64,000 nucleotides of DNA from Oikopleura dioica (lineage: Eukaryota > Chordata > Appendicularia > Copelata > Oikopleuridae). The DNA lies in the NCBI GenBank assembly GCA_907165135.1, contig OU015566.1, positions 2,048,501 through 2,112,500 of the forward strand, read 5' to 3'. Each line of letters begins with the position of its first letter. Positions within the stretch are counted from its first letter, which is position 1. Under the pieces are notes generated by a model. The model was not told the DNA's origin. It saw only the letters and a program-made list of their open reading frames with translations, and made no database searches. Positions 36,294-47,183 of the stretch are shown piece by piece. A program made the position numbers and the translations under genes.

Positions 36294-39200
36294 TTACGGG
36301 TACTCGTTTATTCCGGCCATGGCTGCTTTTTGTCGCTGTCTCTCTAAACTCGATGGTTCGATGACTTCGTCAAAATCTTCGTGATGTTTCGCGCACAGGC
36401 AGCAGCAGCAATGACCTAAGCTAATAAGAGAAAGCTTTTTGAAGCAAAAGTAACCTTCATTTCTGCATTTTCTGCATTCAATTATGCATGGAACGATGAC
36501 GCAAAGAAGGAGGAAAAGAAGAACAGATCCAACGATGATGACGACCATCCAAGTCGGGCTGATTCCAGCTGGATTTTCTTGAAGTTCGTATCCGTCCCCG
36601 GAGCTTTCTTCGAAGTCAGAAATGTCTAGAATTTGATAGAATTTGAAGTATTTTTGCGATTTCATACCAAAGACGGAGATTTTCTCATTTCCAGCGCCCT
36701 TCAAATTGATATTCGTTCCTCCCATAACACCTCGTCCATTGACATTGGAAAGTGGAGCCAGTGAAAGCTGGCTGGAAGTTGTCTTTTCAGATGTCAAGCC
36801 GAACTCGTTATTCGAAGCGCTGACGAAAATCTAGAAAAAAAATTTTTGAAGAAAATTTCTCAAGAAAACACTCACCTTGTAAGCTTTAGTCGGGTCCAAG
36901 CCAAAAAGCTTCGTCTCCGTTTCATTTCTATCGTAAGTGCCAGTTCCGATGATTCCTTCGGACGGAACAATGCCGACTCGATAAGTGGAAGCCTTCTCAA
37001 CTCCTTCCCACATGACAGTGACGGTGCCATTTTTCATTCCGTGCTTGATGACGCGAACTTCGGCAGGAGCGTTGATCTGGGTGAGACCGTGAATCGGGTC
37101 GCCAGTGTAAGATGTAAAGACTTCGCCGGCTTCATCGGTGAATGACTCTTTTTCTTGAACGGAGACGACGTAGATTCGGTAACGAGACGCTGGCTCCATA
37201 TCATAGAGTTCGGCTAAAGAATAATTTTTTAAGAAAAGTTTTTTCTAGATATTTTTACCCTTGAGTTCTGTTATGCCAGTAATCGTCTTGACGCTCTTCG
37301 TATCCAAATTATTATACGTCACTTCATACGCACTGGCCTTATCAACCCCAGTCCATTCTACCTGCATTCCATAAGGCGTAATCGTGCTCGGATTGATCCA
37401 GACTTTCTCAGGAGGCGGAAGAGCGGTCGTGAATTTTACAGTCGCGTTTGCTCCTGCTTTTGAATCGGAAATCGCGGCAACGTGGATTTCGTACGTCTCT
37501 CCAACTTCCAGTCCAGCGAGAACAGCGCGGGAGGCTCCAGTGACGTCGCCAGTTCCGACGACGTTTTCGCCCGGCTCCGCGAAGATTCTGTAGTCATTGA
37601 TCTCCTCGTCTTCTTGCCAAGTGACAAGGACTCGATCGGGGTAGTCTGGATCTGCCTGAACGATCAAGCCCATTGGAGGGGAGTAGAGAGTCGAGGTGTA
37701 GAACTTCTGCTCAGCTCCTGCTCCAACGTCGTTCATTCCATTCAGTTTGAAGACATAATCAGTATTCGGAGTCAATTCAGTGATGTTCACGGCCGTTTTC
37801 TCTCCCCCAACAGCGTAAGAATTTACCTGTTCACCATTCAACGTCCTGACAGAGATCTGATACTTGCTGGCCCCGACGATCGTGTCCCATTCTAGCACCA
37901 AGCTTGAATGCTGAATCGTGCCTTCTTTGGCACCGAATTTCATCGGACCGGGAAGAGCAGTTTTGACACCAATATTTGACCCGGGTGATTTTTCCGCGAC
38001 ATTGTGAGCGTAAACGGTAAAGTTGTACTTTGTATTTGGCGTGAGATCTTCCAACCAGGCTTCGCGAATGGTGATTTCTGAGTCGTCAGCAACACGTGGG
38101 CAGCAGGGAGTGACATCGATTGTGTAGTAGTCTGCTCCGTCGACTTCTTCCCAGGTAAGCATGAGCGTTGTGCTGCCAATTTCTTCTGCATCCAGATTGT
38201 GCGGCGAATCGAGCTTGGTGAATTGCTCAATTCTTGCGATTCCTCCTCTGCCGACTTCGTTGATCGCGCGGACTTCGAAGATGTACTCGGTTCCAGAATT
38301 AAGGTAGGCGATGTTGACTTGAGTTTGTCCCGCACCCAGGTCGTGGGTATGACCGACGCCGTCTTTGTAGTAAGTAACGGTGTAGGAATTGATCTCTGCA
38401 CCAGGAATTGGTTCCCAAGCGAGAGTGATGGCATCCTTCGTGACGTCTGTAACACGAAGATTTCTCGGTGGAGGAAGAGCTGTTGTAAATCGCACTTCAG
38501 CTGGCTCAGAATGTTCTAGACCGTTTCGACCAATGACTGTAATGACGTAAGTTGTATCGGGAAGAAGTTCAGATAGTTGAACTTTGTTTTCCGTGATGCT
38601 GGGCATTTTTGAGCTGGCTTCGTACTCGGCTGCATCTCCGGTTCTGATCGCGACATCGTATGAACTAGCTCCAGAAACAAGTTGCCATTCGATCATAACT
38701 TGAGTATCGGAAATAGACCCTGCGACGATGTTGAGTTCTTTTGGAGGGTAAAGAGCAAACGTGAAAGATTTGCTCCAAGCGGCGTATTCTTTCGAGTTCA
38801 CTCCGTTTTTCAAAGATCCGGCGAAGAATTCTAAGCCAGAGGCCCGTTTCTTGATGGTGACTTCTCCGCCCGTCGAGTCATGAATTCTTCCGTCGTGGAG
38901 GGCGGCTGCGCAGATGTACGAGTCCGTCGTGTACTGGATGGTGCCGTAAACATGATCTTGATACTTTGAGCAACGGGCTGGGCAAGTGATTGTGACTCGT
39001 TCTTGCTTGAGGTAGTCTTCAGCCTTGGCGTAGCAAATCGACAGTGTTTTGATTCCAACACTTGTTGGTTGGGAAGCACCAGCGTCGTTTACTGCTGCAA
39101 CGAAGATAGTATACTGAACGTCAGCTTTCAAACCGCGAATGGTCGCTAATGTGTCTTTGATCCCGCTTCCAGCGCCAATCGCATCCGGGGCTTCAGGCTC

Positions 39201-40703
39201 AAATGTTATCTCGTAGCCAGATGCGCCAGAGACTGGCTCCCACTGGATTGTGACAGTGTCGTGGGAGATGGTATTTTCAATGACTCGTGCAGATTCGGGG
39301 CTTGGCAATCTCGTGTATTGCTTTAAAACAACCGCTCCGCCAGTGGCAACCCAGTTTCTCGGCTTGACAACGATTGTGTATTGAGTATTTGGAGTGAGCC
39401 CGCGAAGAGTCGTCGATGTCTTGTAAATCGCATTTCCAGCACCGGAGACTCCAGATGAAGGCTGAACTTCGACGATGTAGGACTCGGCCTTGTCGACTTC
39501 GGACCAAGCGATTTGCATCGACTCAGAGGTCAGTGTTTCGGGCAAAGCAAAGATCTCATCCGGGGCGGGGAGGGCAGTTCGAGCCCAAACGACAGCGGCG
39601 ATGCCCTCCATTCCTAAAATTTATTTTCAAAATATGATGAAAGGTTTACTTTCTTCACGTTTTCAAAAGACCAATTTTTTCGGGTAAAATTTAGTCGGAC
39701 GCCATAAAATTACAATGAATCGTTTTTTTTAATGCTCAAATAATTATAAAAAAATCTAATAAGACCGGAAAAGATTAAATTAAAAGAGGCAGGTTTTCGA
39801 GATTTGCGGTCAGGGACTGGGGAATTATGCAGACAAGGCGAGAAATTGATTCATTTGAACTGGCCGCCGCTTGACATTTTCAACTTATTTCAAGCGTTCC
39901 AGAAATAATACTGTTCTAGCTTCCGAAACGTGAAAAATCTGAGAATGGAAGCTTACCGTCTTTCATAGCCATAAGCCTAAAAGTGTATTCCGTGTCTGGC
40001 TCGAGCCCAAGAACTCGTGAGAAGCGATCAGTAATTCCGGATCCTACTCCAGCCACTCCAACAGTAGGAGGCATCACATCCAGCTTGTACGAATCAGCTT
40101 TTGGTACTCCTTCCCAGGTGAGAAAGAGGGATTTGTCCGTGACGGATCCATCAGAGACGAGGAAATTCTTCGCGCTGGGGAGCGATATCCCCAGACAAAG
40201 AGGTATCAACAGCTAGAAAGTGACATTTTAGACATTAAACGCGCCTTTTGAAGGATAACTTATTCTAGAGCACTCTTTTTTCAAGCAGAAAAGATCGATT
40301 TTAGTCACGAATTCTCAGAAAAAAAGACATTTTTTTTCGATTCTCTATTAAATAAAAGTAAGATAAAATCATAAAACTTGTTTTTAAAAATGAGAATAAG
40401 GGTATCACTCTACTATATTTTCTTAAAATCAGAGTTGCAAATTTTTGAAAATTCTTTCTGAGCTGAGCTAGCTGAGCTGAGGTCGAAATTGAGCTGAGCT
40501 AAGCTGGCTGAGCTGAGGTTAAAATTGAGCTAGGTGAGCTGAGCACCTCAAAATTGCTGAGCTGAGCTGAGCTGTAGCTCCGCTAGCTCAGATAGCTCAG
40601 CTCAGCTAGCTCACAAAATTTGCAACTCTGCTTAAAATAAGCAAATATAAAACTCTTACAATAATTCTTTTACGAAAACGAGACTTACTGTTAGTAATAT
40701 CAT
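36294..40703 (-). CDS. Receptor-like membrane protein with ten FN3 and one LCCL domain
   Basis: Five exons: 40703-40689 (only five codons), 40212-39957, 39613-37259, 37213-36876, 36830-36294; 1166 residues in frame. Joining the 15-bp first exon to the second creates a clean signal peptide, MILLTLLIPLCLGISLPSA. Fibronectin type III domains follow: three, then an LCCL domain at about 39041-38751 (CPARCSKYQDHVYGT, then YICAAALHDGRI, GGEV and SLKNGVNS), then seven more FN3 domains. A transmembrane helix (WMVVIIVGSVLLFLLLC) precedes a Cys-rich juxtamembrane stretch containing HCCCCLC, likely palmitoylated, and a cytoplasmic tail of about 60 residues. It is a type I surface protein, probably in adhesion or recognition. 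Intron 1 carries a hAT-like element. No kinase or phosphatase domain follows. Confidence 0.88.
40430..40630. mobile_element. hAT-like MITE with GAGCT repeats
   Basis: The termini CAGAGTTGCAAATTTT and AAAATTTGCAACTCTG are exact inverted repeats. The element is flanked by a perfect 8-bp duplication, CTTAAAAT, at 40422-40429 and 40631-40638; 8-bp duplications and CAG-type ends are typical of hAT elements. The interior is degenerate GAGCT repeats. It sits in intron 1 of the FN3/LCCL gene. Confidence 0.85.
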
Positions 40704-40868
40704 TTTTTGTTTCAACTTCGTTATAAATTCAATTTTTTTCTTCGTTTAATTTTTCATTCGAGTCTCTGAGAATTATTCTGCTTCTTCCGCTTTAACTCTC
40801 TTCGACGATTTCAAATGAATTAATTTCACCAGTATTCACAACAAAAAAAAAGAAAAGAAACAACAAAA

Positions 40869-41120
40869 ATGTCCAAAATGGGAATTTACAATTGGAAGGA
40901 CTTTTGGTTAGAAGGAGAGAGATGTGCTTGGCGGAGACCTTTTGGTGGTGGTGGTGCAGCATTCGTCAGATCGGCCTATCAGAGAACGGGGAGTAATGAG
41001 CCCCGCAGCGTTTTTCGAGGCACCACCGAATCATATTCTGAGAAGTGGTCATCAATGGAACTGGAACTTGATAATTACGACTACGGAATAAACATTACGC
41101 ATGATATTTTTATAAGATAA
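40869..41120 (+). CDS. Hypothetical 83-residue ORF
   Basis: An open frame starting after a CAACAAAAAAAAAGAAAAG leader, with a Gly-rich centre (PFGGGGAAF) and an acidic C-terminus. It lies divergent from the FN3/LCCL gene and convergent with the PAN-domain gene. There is no signal peptide, domain or homologue I recognise. It could be chance; the only support is its composition, which is less AT-driven than the surrounding DNA. Confidence 0.25.
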   Translation: MSKMGIYNWKDFWLEGERCAWRRPFGGGGAAFVRSAYQRTGSNEPRSVFRGTTESYSEKWSSMELELDNYDYGINITHDIFIR

Positions 41121-41173
41121 TTATCAGCTTTGATTAAACATGTATTTAAAAATATTTTTCAAAAAAAAAAAAG

Positions 41174-43675
41174 CTAATTGAACAGTAAAATAATTGAAAG
41201 ACAAAAGCTCAAGCCAAAAATCGAGGAAGAAGATTCTTCTGGAACAACTTCTTCGATGACTTGAATAGGCTCCCCTTCATTATCCGGTGAGTTGATGACG
41301 TTGCTGACATAGGGAGGAACTTTCGCACTTGATCCTCCAGATGAACCGCCACTTGAGCCAGAAGAACCAGAAGAGCCAGAAGAGCTAGAACCTGCTTCAA
41401 AAGTTCTTCCGTTGGTTGATGAGATTGCTCCACGTTCATTTGGCGTTGTTTCTTCTACAGTCGCTCCAGTGTCCACTATATTCAAATCTTGTTGAAACTC
41501 TGTAGTCGCAGTATTTGAAGTTTCAGTGACAAAGTCGTCCACAAGATTATCAGTTTGTCTTCTTCTTCGACCAGAGGACATTGGGTATGCCCAGCGCAGG
41601 TAAAAATCACCTTTTTTGTGTTTTTTTTTTTCATACCGAGAAAAAACTTTTTCATTTGGTTGATATTAAAACTTTCCTTCAAAACTTATCCAAACTTGGT
41701 TATTGCCAGCTGGTGAATAATAATCTGGAATCGAGTTCGGGATGACGAATCGGTAGCGATAAGTGTAGGCATAATTGAAGGATCGCCAGTTTCTGTCGAC
41801 GATGAATCGCCAATGCTCCGTGTTATACCCTTATTTTTAAATCGAATATATTTTTGATGTATTTACTATTGAGCTCCGCAAGAAATTCTTCGGCGGTTTC
41901 GTTGTTGTAGAGATTAAAGAGGCAGTAGAATTTCATGTCAAATTGGTAATATGAGAGAGGATTTAAAAACTTTTTTCTGATCAAAAAGAAGGTTAGTTTT
42001 AAAATCCTCATCATAAACAAAAATATTATCATCACAACTATCGATGTTGGTAGTAAAAGTTTCATCTTCTTCTTGCGGGACATCATTAAACAAAGAGCAC
42101 GTTTCTTCCGCAAAATGCATCTTTTTTGAGTTTTTTTTTAAGATATTTCCTTGATTTTTTTTCAAGAAGCGAGTCAAAACCCTTCCTGGTAGCAACCAGC
42201 ATGGCTAACACATTGTTTCTGACAAGTTGCAAGATCAGTCACTGACGAATCGTTGACCGATGTCGCTTCGATTTGGGAAACTGGAATTTGGAATCCAAGG
42301 ATCATCGGGTAAAAAATAATGTCACCGAAATGAGTATCGTCGACGCAATCACCCTCCAATTCCGGATATTCTCCGACAAGGACTTCGACTTCACCATGTT
42401 CAAAATGGTCCGGATGCTCGTAAATTAACCCAAGTTCGAATTCGTCGTAGATAACTGGCCATAATTTGTAATCAAGAAAATTAAAAAAGCTTCCATCAAC
42501 TGCGTCCCAAACTCTTTCGTCGACATCCTTTTTCGTCACATTTCCTTCGCCCACATAAGTCCATCGCAAGTACATTTCACCTTCGAGAAGAAGATAAAAT
42601 GAATTATTAAGGGCCTCTGGGAAATCATCAGGAACGGTGGTGGCAAGACTCATCGTGTATTTAGATGTGTGCGCGTAGTTATATTGACCATCGTAACTTG
42701 AAGAGTCGAGGACGAAATTCCACTCAGAAGAGTTGGACGCTGACAAATTCTCCTGGTATTCACCTTTGAACATAGTTTTTTGGTAATATTTTTTGGTTCT
42801 TACTCATGATCAATTCAAAATTCACTTCAATAGAATTATTGTTATATGGAAGCAAAAGCAAATAAGCCTCGATGGGAACGAAAAATTCTTTGTAAGGGAT
42901 GATTAACTCGCTTTTTTGGCAATAAGCGATTGTAAAAAATCTTTCTTCATCCCTAGTCGTTGATATCTTCAAACTCGCCGCAATTTTCCAATTTTGTTGA
43001 AAATGTTTCACCATCAACTTGGTCTACTCCATTGAAAAGAAAACACCCTTCATCGGAGTAATGAATCTATTTGAGATACTGAATAAAATTCGTGAAGAAA
43101 ATTTCCATCAATAAATATCTGTCCTGAAAGCATCCAGCAATGCTCGCACATTCTTTTTTACAGTGATGCAAATCCTCAATTACAATCAAATTCCCTTCAG
43201 AGTCCCTTATTGAATCATCTGGTCGAATTTTCTCAATCTTTGTTTCAGGAAAAGATCCACCGTATGCTTCAAAAAGGACATCACCGAAATGAGTGTATGT
43301 TATGCAATTTTCGTCGAACTCTGTTGTTGTTGAGGAATATTGAGTTGACGAACTCAAAGTTGAGGAAACGGTTGAGCTCTGAGTCAAAACAGAAGAAAGA
43401 CCTGATGTTGAGCTTTTGATAGGGCTGTGAATCTTGTCCCTTACTAAAGTCTCCTCTAGAATCTGCCGAGCCCAGACTGTAAGGAATCGAAGATGTCGAC
43501 GAATAAGTAGATGAGTACGATTCCGTCGAAATCTCAGTAGTAGAGTCCGTTGAAGCCGTAGGGGTGGAACTAACAGCATACGAAGTTGTTGTGGGGGAAT
43601 AAACAACAGTACTGCTATATCCTGTCGAGCTGAAAGGCTGAGTACTCGATCCGATTGTCGAGGAGCTTGTCGATA
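41174..43675 (-). CDS. Duplicated PAN-like domain protein with probable GPI anchor
   Basis: A Ser/Thr-rich stretch (from 43675) is followed by two homologous modules. Each begins THFGD, then has C-x3-C-x5-AGC[FY]Q and C-x-LFN, the spacing of a PAN/apple domain. Each continues into an unrecognised domain ending EG[ED][MF]YLRW[TA]Y. Exon boundaries read with confidence: 43124 (end), 43066 (start), 42804 (end), 42763-42186, 42120 (start), 41867 (end), 41829-41677, 41610-41174. The exon ends near 43485, 42950 and 42010 are unresolved. Introns 43123-43067, 42185-42121 and 41676-41611 only work as GA-AG. The C-terminus has a furin-like RRRRQ site, a Ser/Gly-rich spacer and the hydrophobic tail IFGLSFCLSIILLFN, suggesting GPI attachment. 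The start exon was not found. Probably a surface or matrix protein. Confidence 0.7.
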
Positions 43676-44012
43676 CTGAGAATTGAGAAAGTATGCCCTT
43701 ATTCGAGTTTCAAAGATTGGAGAACGAAGGTTCTTAGAGAAAAAAACTCGTTGAACTTTGCCTGTATTTCAAAAAGTAAAAGAATTCTCATGTCGCCGGA
43801 AGTATCTCTTTACGAAGTGATCCGATTCTGTCTGCCGAGGCGAATAGATCAAGCGAAATCTGACCCTTCTTTGTTGTTGCTTCAATAATGGTTACTACGA
43901 TGCATGAAGCGAAGTTACTGTTTTTGTCAAGAATATTCCGTCGAGTTGAATGATGGTCTCCCAGACTTTCAACTCATGAGTAATGAGAAATGAGATGAAT
44001 ATTTTATCTGAT
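43676..44012. other. Short intergenic or intronic gap
   Basis: Lies between the mucin-like gene end (44013) and the first recognised exon of the PAN gene. A plus-strand frame at 43655-43888 is not convincing. The 5' exon of the PAN gene with its signal peptide may be here or further upstream; alternatively both minus-strand genes are one transcription unit. Confidence 0.35.
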
Positions 44013-44588
44013 TTATTGAAGAAATTTTATTTCAATCATCAAGAAAAAGAAAGTTTTGAAAAGAAAAATCGCGGGAAAGCATGAGATTTTTGATGCAGCT
44101 GATGAAACAGTAGCGTTATCTATCGAAGTTTGAAATATTTGTTCGGTTGTAGTTTTTTCAATCGGCCGCGATGTTGTTTTTCCAGATCCTATATTCGATT
44201 CTCCAGTGGTGGCAGAGGGAGCTTCATTGTAAGGACTCATTGTGGACTTCAAATGGGAAGTTGAATTGGAAGTGATGATATCAGTAGTTTCATTTGATTG
44301 ATCAACTGTTGGAATAACAGTGGAAGCAGTAGTAGTGCTTTTTGCCGTTGTACTATTCGTAATGATATCTGGTAAAACAGATGCTTCGGTTGTAGGATTG
44401 ATTGTTTTTGGTGAAATCATAGTTGCAGTGGTGAACGTTGTGGACGAAGAAAGTGTCGACCCTGAGCCAGTCGAGAATGTGGAACTCGAGAAGGTGGTAG
44501 TCAAAGTGTCAAGGGTCGAAGTGCTACTGGAAGAAAGAGTACTCATTGTAGAACTGGTTGATGACGATTCCGTTTGACCGAAGCAAGC
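44013..44588 (-). CDS. Ser/Thr-rich mucin-like protein (3' exon)
   Basis: One 191-codon exon opens after an AG acceptor at 44590-44589 and ends at 44013. It is almost entirely Ser/Thr (for example TLSSSSTSTLDTLTTTFSSS) with N-glycosylation sequons, then a Cys and a strongly hydrophobic tail (CFPAIFLFKTFFFLMIEI), consistent with a membrane or GPI anchor. Composition matches the Ser/Thr stretch of the downstream PAN gene, so the two may be related. The upstream exon carrying the start and signal peptide was not found. Likely a heavily O-glycosylated surface protein. Confidence 0.5.
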   Translation of the reverse strand, partial: ACFGQTESSSTSSTMSTLSSSSTSTLDTLTTTFSSSTFSTGSGSTLSSSTTFTTATMISPKTINPTTEASVLPDIITNSTTAKSTTTASTVIPTVDQSNETTDIITSNSTSHLKSTMSPYNEAPSATTGESNIGSGKTTSRPIEKTTTEQIFQTSIDNATVSSAASKISCFPAIFLFKTFFFLMIEIKFLQ

Positions 44589-44632
44589 CTTTGAAAAGTT
44601 TCAAAAATTCCCTTTATGAATCATTCCATCAT

Positions 44633-44669
44633 GAAAATTTTTATCATAAAGTTTATGATAAAAATTTTC
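44633..44669. repeat. Perfect 18-bp-arm palindrome
   Basis: GAAAATTTTTATCATAAA, one central G, then its exact reverse complement. It lies just upstream of the mucin-like exon. Could be a hairpin remnant of a small element or a cruciform-forming sequence. Confidence 0.8.
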
Positions 44670-45428
44670 AATTGAAGCTTTTCCTGAAAGAGTAAAAACG
44701 AAATAACTTTCAACCTTCTCATTCCGCTCGTTTAAGCTCTCGAAATACCAAATCTTCCGGAAATATTTTTTCCGTCAAAGCTTCGAAATCACGCGTTTTT
44801 ATACGCGATTTTTATGGCCGTAATCCATCATAGCCTATGAAATTCAGCACCTTTAAATCCTATCATCCACGTAAACTTATTGATCTTTGATTATTATTCA
44901 GATGAATAATACCCAAAAAATCCATCACGAAAGTCGTTTGCCAGAAAAGCAAGTAGCCGTGAATTTTCGATTTCAAATAAGGCTTCTTCTGATTTCTGCT
45001 GAAATAAATTACCTCTTCATAATTACTTCTTCCTAGACTTTAACGATCGCTAATTCACCCCATTAACTTTGGCTCCAGTGGCTTAATTTCGGAAATCGAT
45101 GCAGAAAAGACTGAGAAAAGCTGGGTGTAAAACAAGCGAAAATCGCCCCGAGGCCTGGACTTAATAGAATCTCGCCGCGGCTGACAGAAAATTTGCACTT
45201 TACTATGTTATAATGAGTGATCATGAGAGGCGGCCGGCAGCGGGTGAGAGCAGAGAGCAGCCGATTTTTGGCAAACATCGATCTTTGGGCACCCAGTTTG
45301 GCATCGTCTTTGGCAGCATCGTAGGCAACGGGACGAAACGTTTTCTGTTATTACGGCAAATTCCAAGAGCCACTTTGGCGTAAAGGGCTTAGCTACTTAA
45401 AAGTGCTCACACGCAAATTCCAACACAG
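44670..45428. other. Intergenic region
   Basis: No supported gene. A 71-codon minus-strand frame at 45063-45278 lacks a recognisable domain. The mucin-like gene's 5' exon may lie here. Confidence 0.4.
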
Positions 45429-45818
45429 ATGGGCGTGGGAGCTTCAAATTTTCGCCCAACTCTTTTAAGTCCTGTCAAAGGTTGCGTCGGTTTCCTCTGG
45501 ATCGTCTATGCCATCGGAAAATACGCTTTCCGCCGCCGAGAACTGTCAGAATCCCAAGTTGCCCCGGCCGAATCGCAAAATCAAACTCCCAAAAATCAAG
45601 CAACAACAGAAGATCGCCTTGAAACAACGGAGGAAATCGCGCTCGAGCCCTCGAGCGCTGAGGCAAAGTCTACCGACAAAACAAAGGAAACTACCGATAG
45701 CACGGATGAAAGCAGCAGTGAAGAGGAAAGTGGAGCGTTTGGGAGAACGCGAGAACGGTGCCCTTTTAGGAAAAGTTTCTTTGATGTCGATAGAGAAATA
45801 GACTTGATCAATATTTAG
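45429..45818 (+). CDS. Hypothetical protein with one hydrophobic segment and acidic tail
   Basis: A single 129-residue frame starting directly after ACACAG, which could be a splice or trans-splice acceptor. Residues about 17-33 (KGCVGFLWIVYAIGKYA) are hydrophobic and followed by RRRE, like a membrane anchor with a positive flank. The rest is Gln/Glu/Thr/Ser-rich and disordered, ending RCPFRKSFFDVDREIDLI. No family recognised. Composition argues for a real gene rather than chance. Confidence 0.5.
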   Translation: MGVGASNFRPTLLSPVKGCVGFLWIVYAIGKYAFRRRELSESQVAPAESQNQTPKNQATTEDRLETTEEIALEPSSAEAKSTDKTKETTDSTDESSSEEESGAFGRTRERCPFRKSFFDVDREIDLINI

Positions 45819-46116
45819 ACATAAGTTGAACTAAAATCATGTTAATTGTAGAACTATCATGTTTAGCTGTGCATGACAGCGTATAATTACAGCGATATTG
45901 AGGATTTAAACAGGATTATCTAAACTTTATTCCTTTGATCGGACATCTGCCGGCCATCTAATCTGCTCATATAACGTCTTTCGAGAAAATTGCTTGTCGC
46001 AAACCTTACGTAAAGAATAGCTAGTTCTGTCGTCTAAAACTTGGCAAAGCGATCTTTTCGATATCTCGCCAAAATTCGCCGAAGTCCTCGAAGAAGAAAA
46101 AATCAACTCACTTTCG

Positions 46117-46530
46117 ATGATTTCTATCTTTGAAAACGCCGAAATCGACGAGTTTCTGAAACGCCACCAGGAAAAATTAAAAAAGAAGGATTTACAAAAT
46201 ATGGTGCGACTGATCGCTCTTGCGAGAATTATTGCCTGTCAACTGACGCTGCAGAAGATTTCCGAAAAGAAGCAGAATTTGAATGGGTCGAGTTCGATTT
46301 GCAAACTTTGCCACAACGAATCAGGTTCACAAAAACCATCAATTATCAATTTCGTTAATTTCGTAGATGCGGACAATGATCATTGCGAATGCTGCACGAC
46401 TCATTATTCTCCGGTTGAACTTTCATGCATATCAAATGCAGCAGATGAACATTGCTCCTGCTGTCTTTTGAGGAACTCGTTTTTGCCAGAGGATGGGAGC
46501 TATGATTGCTACATTCAACAGGTAAAATAG
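46117..46530 (+). CDS. Hypothetical Cys-rich protein
   Basis: An open frame with an N-terminal helical part rich in Lys/Glu (HQEKLKKKDLQNMVRLIALA) and a C-terminal half with Cys/His pairs: CKLCHN, HCECCTTH, HCSCC. These might bind zinc but match no named finger I know. The frame is open upstream to about 46022 without an ATG, so an earlier exon may add residues such as TWQSDLFDISPKFAEVLEEE. It ends 38 bp from the convergent zinc-finger gene. Confidence 0.5.
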   Translation: MISIFENAEIDEFLKRHQEKLKKKDLQNMVRLIALARIIACQLTLQKISEKKQNLNGSSSICKLCHNESGSQKPSIINFVNFVDADNDHCECCTTHYSPVELSCISNAADEHCSCCLLRNSFLPEDGSYDCYIQQVK

Positions 46531-46568
46531 TTTTATTCGCTGGTTTGGCAAAGAACTGGAAAACTTGA

Positions 46569-47024
46569 TCAAATTTTTCCACTCATGAGTTTTTCAAATT
46601 CCACGACATCTTGAAAATCGTCTACATCGAAAATCGGCACCCAATTTTCTTTAGCGCTTCCATTTTTGTTTATCTCGTCGATTCGATAGTGTACCACTTG
46701 ATCAATTATTTTCCTCGCACGTAGTTTCAGTTCTTTTCGATCGAGAAGGACCAGAGCCTTTTTATGCCGGTTCATCTGATGTCTGCGTAGGTTTTCTTTC
46801 TCATAACATCTGTATTTGCAGAAATCGCACTAGAAATCTAGTTAATAATTATAATTAATAATTATTGATTCGACCGCTGAGATGGAGAAAATATGTACCT
46901 TGAAACGCTTCTCGCCAGTATGAATACGTTCGTGTCGCTTCAAAGTATAGATATTTGCTAAATGTTTTCCACAAATTTTGCAAGTTGGTTTACTCTCTTT
47001 CTCACTTATCGTTTCTTTTTTCAT
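46569..47024 (-). CDS. Two-finger C2H2 zinc-finger protein
   Basis: Exons 47024-46899 and 46829-46569 (GT-AG intron of 69 bp) give 128 residues. Finger 1 is [21 protein letters not shown] with the classic HTGEKRFK linker. Finger 2 is [22 protein letters not shown]. The intron falls exactly between linker and second finger. The C-terminal half is basic then acidic ([19 protein letters not shown]) without a domain. Probably a nucleic-acid-binding nuclear protein; two fingers alone do not define a target. Confidence 0.8.
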
Positions 47025-47183
47025 TTTTCCGAATATTCTTCGATTGAAAGATTTTCGATTTTACGAATGATGAACAATCTGGTTTATCTAAATACAGTCA
47101 ACCGAGAAATTGGGTCGTCAAGACCGAAGTGAGTTCGTTCCCGATCGAACCATCATTTTTCTCCGATCTCATTTTTCTTTCAG

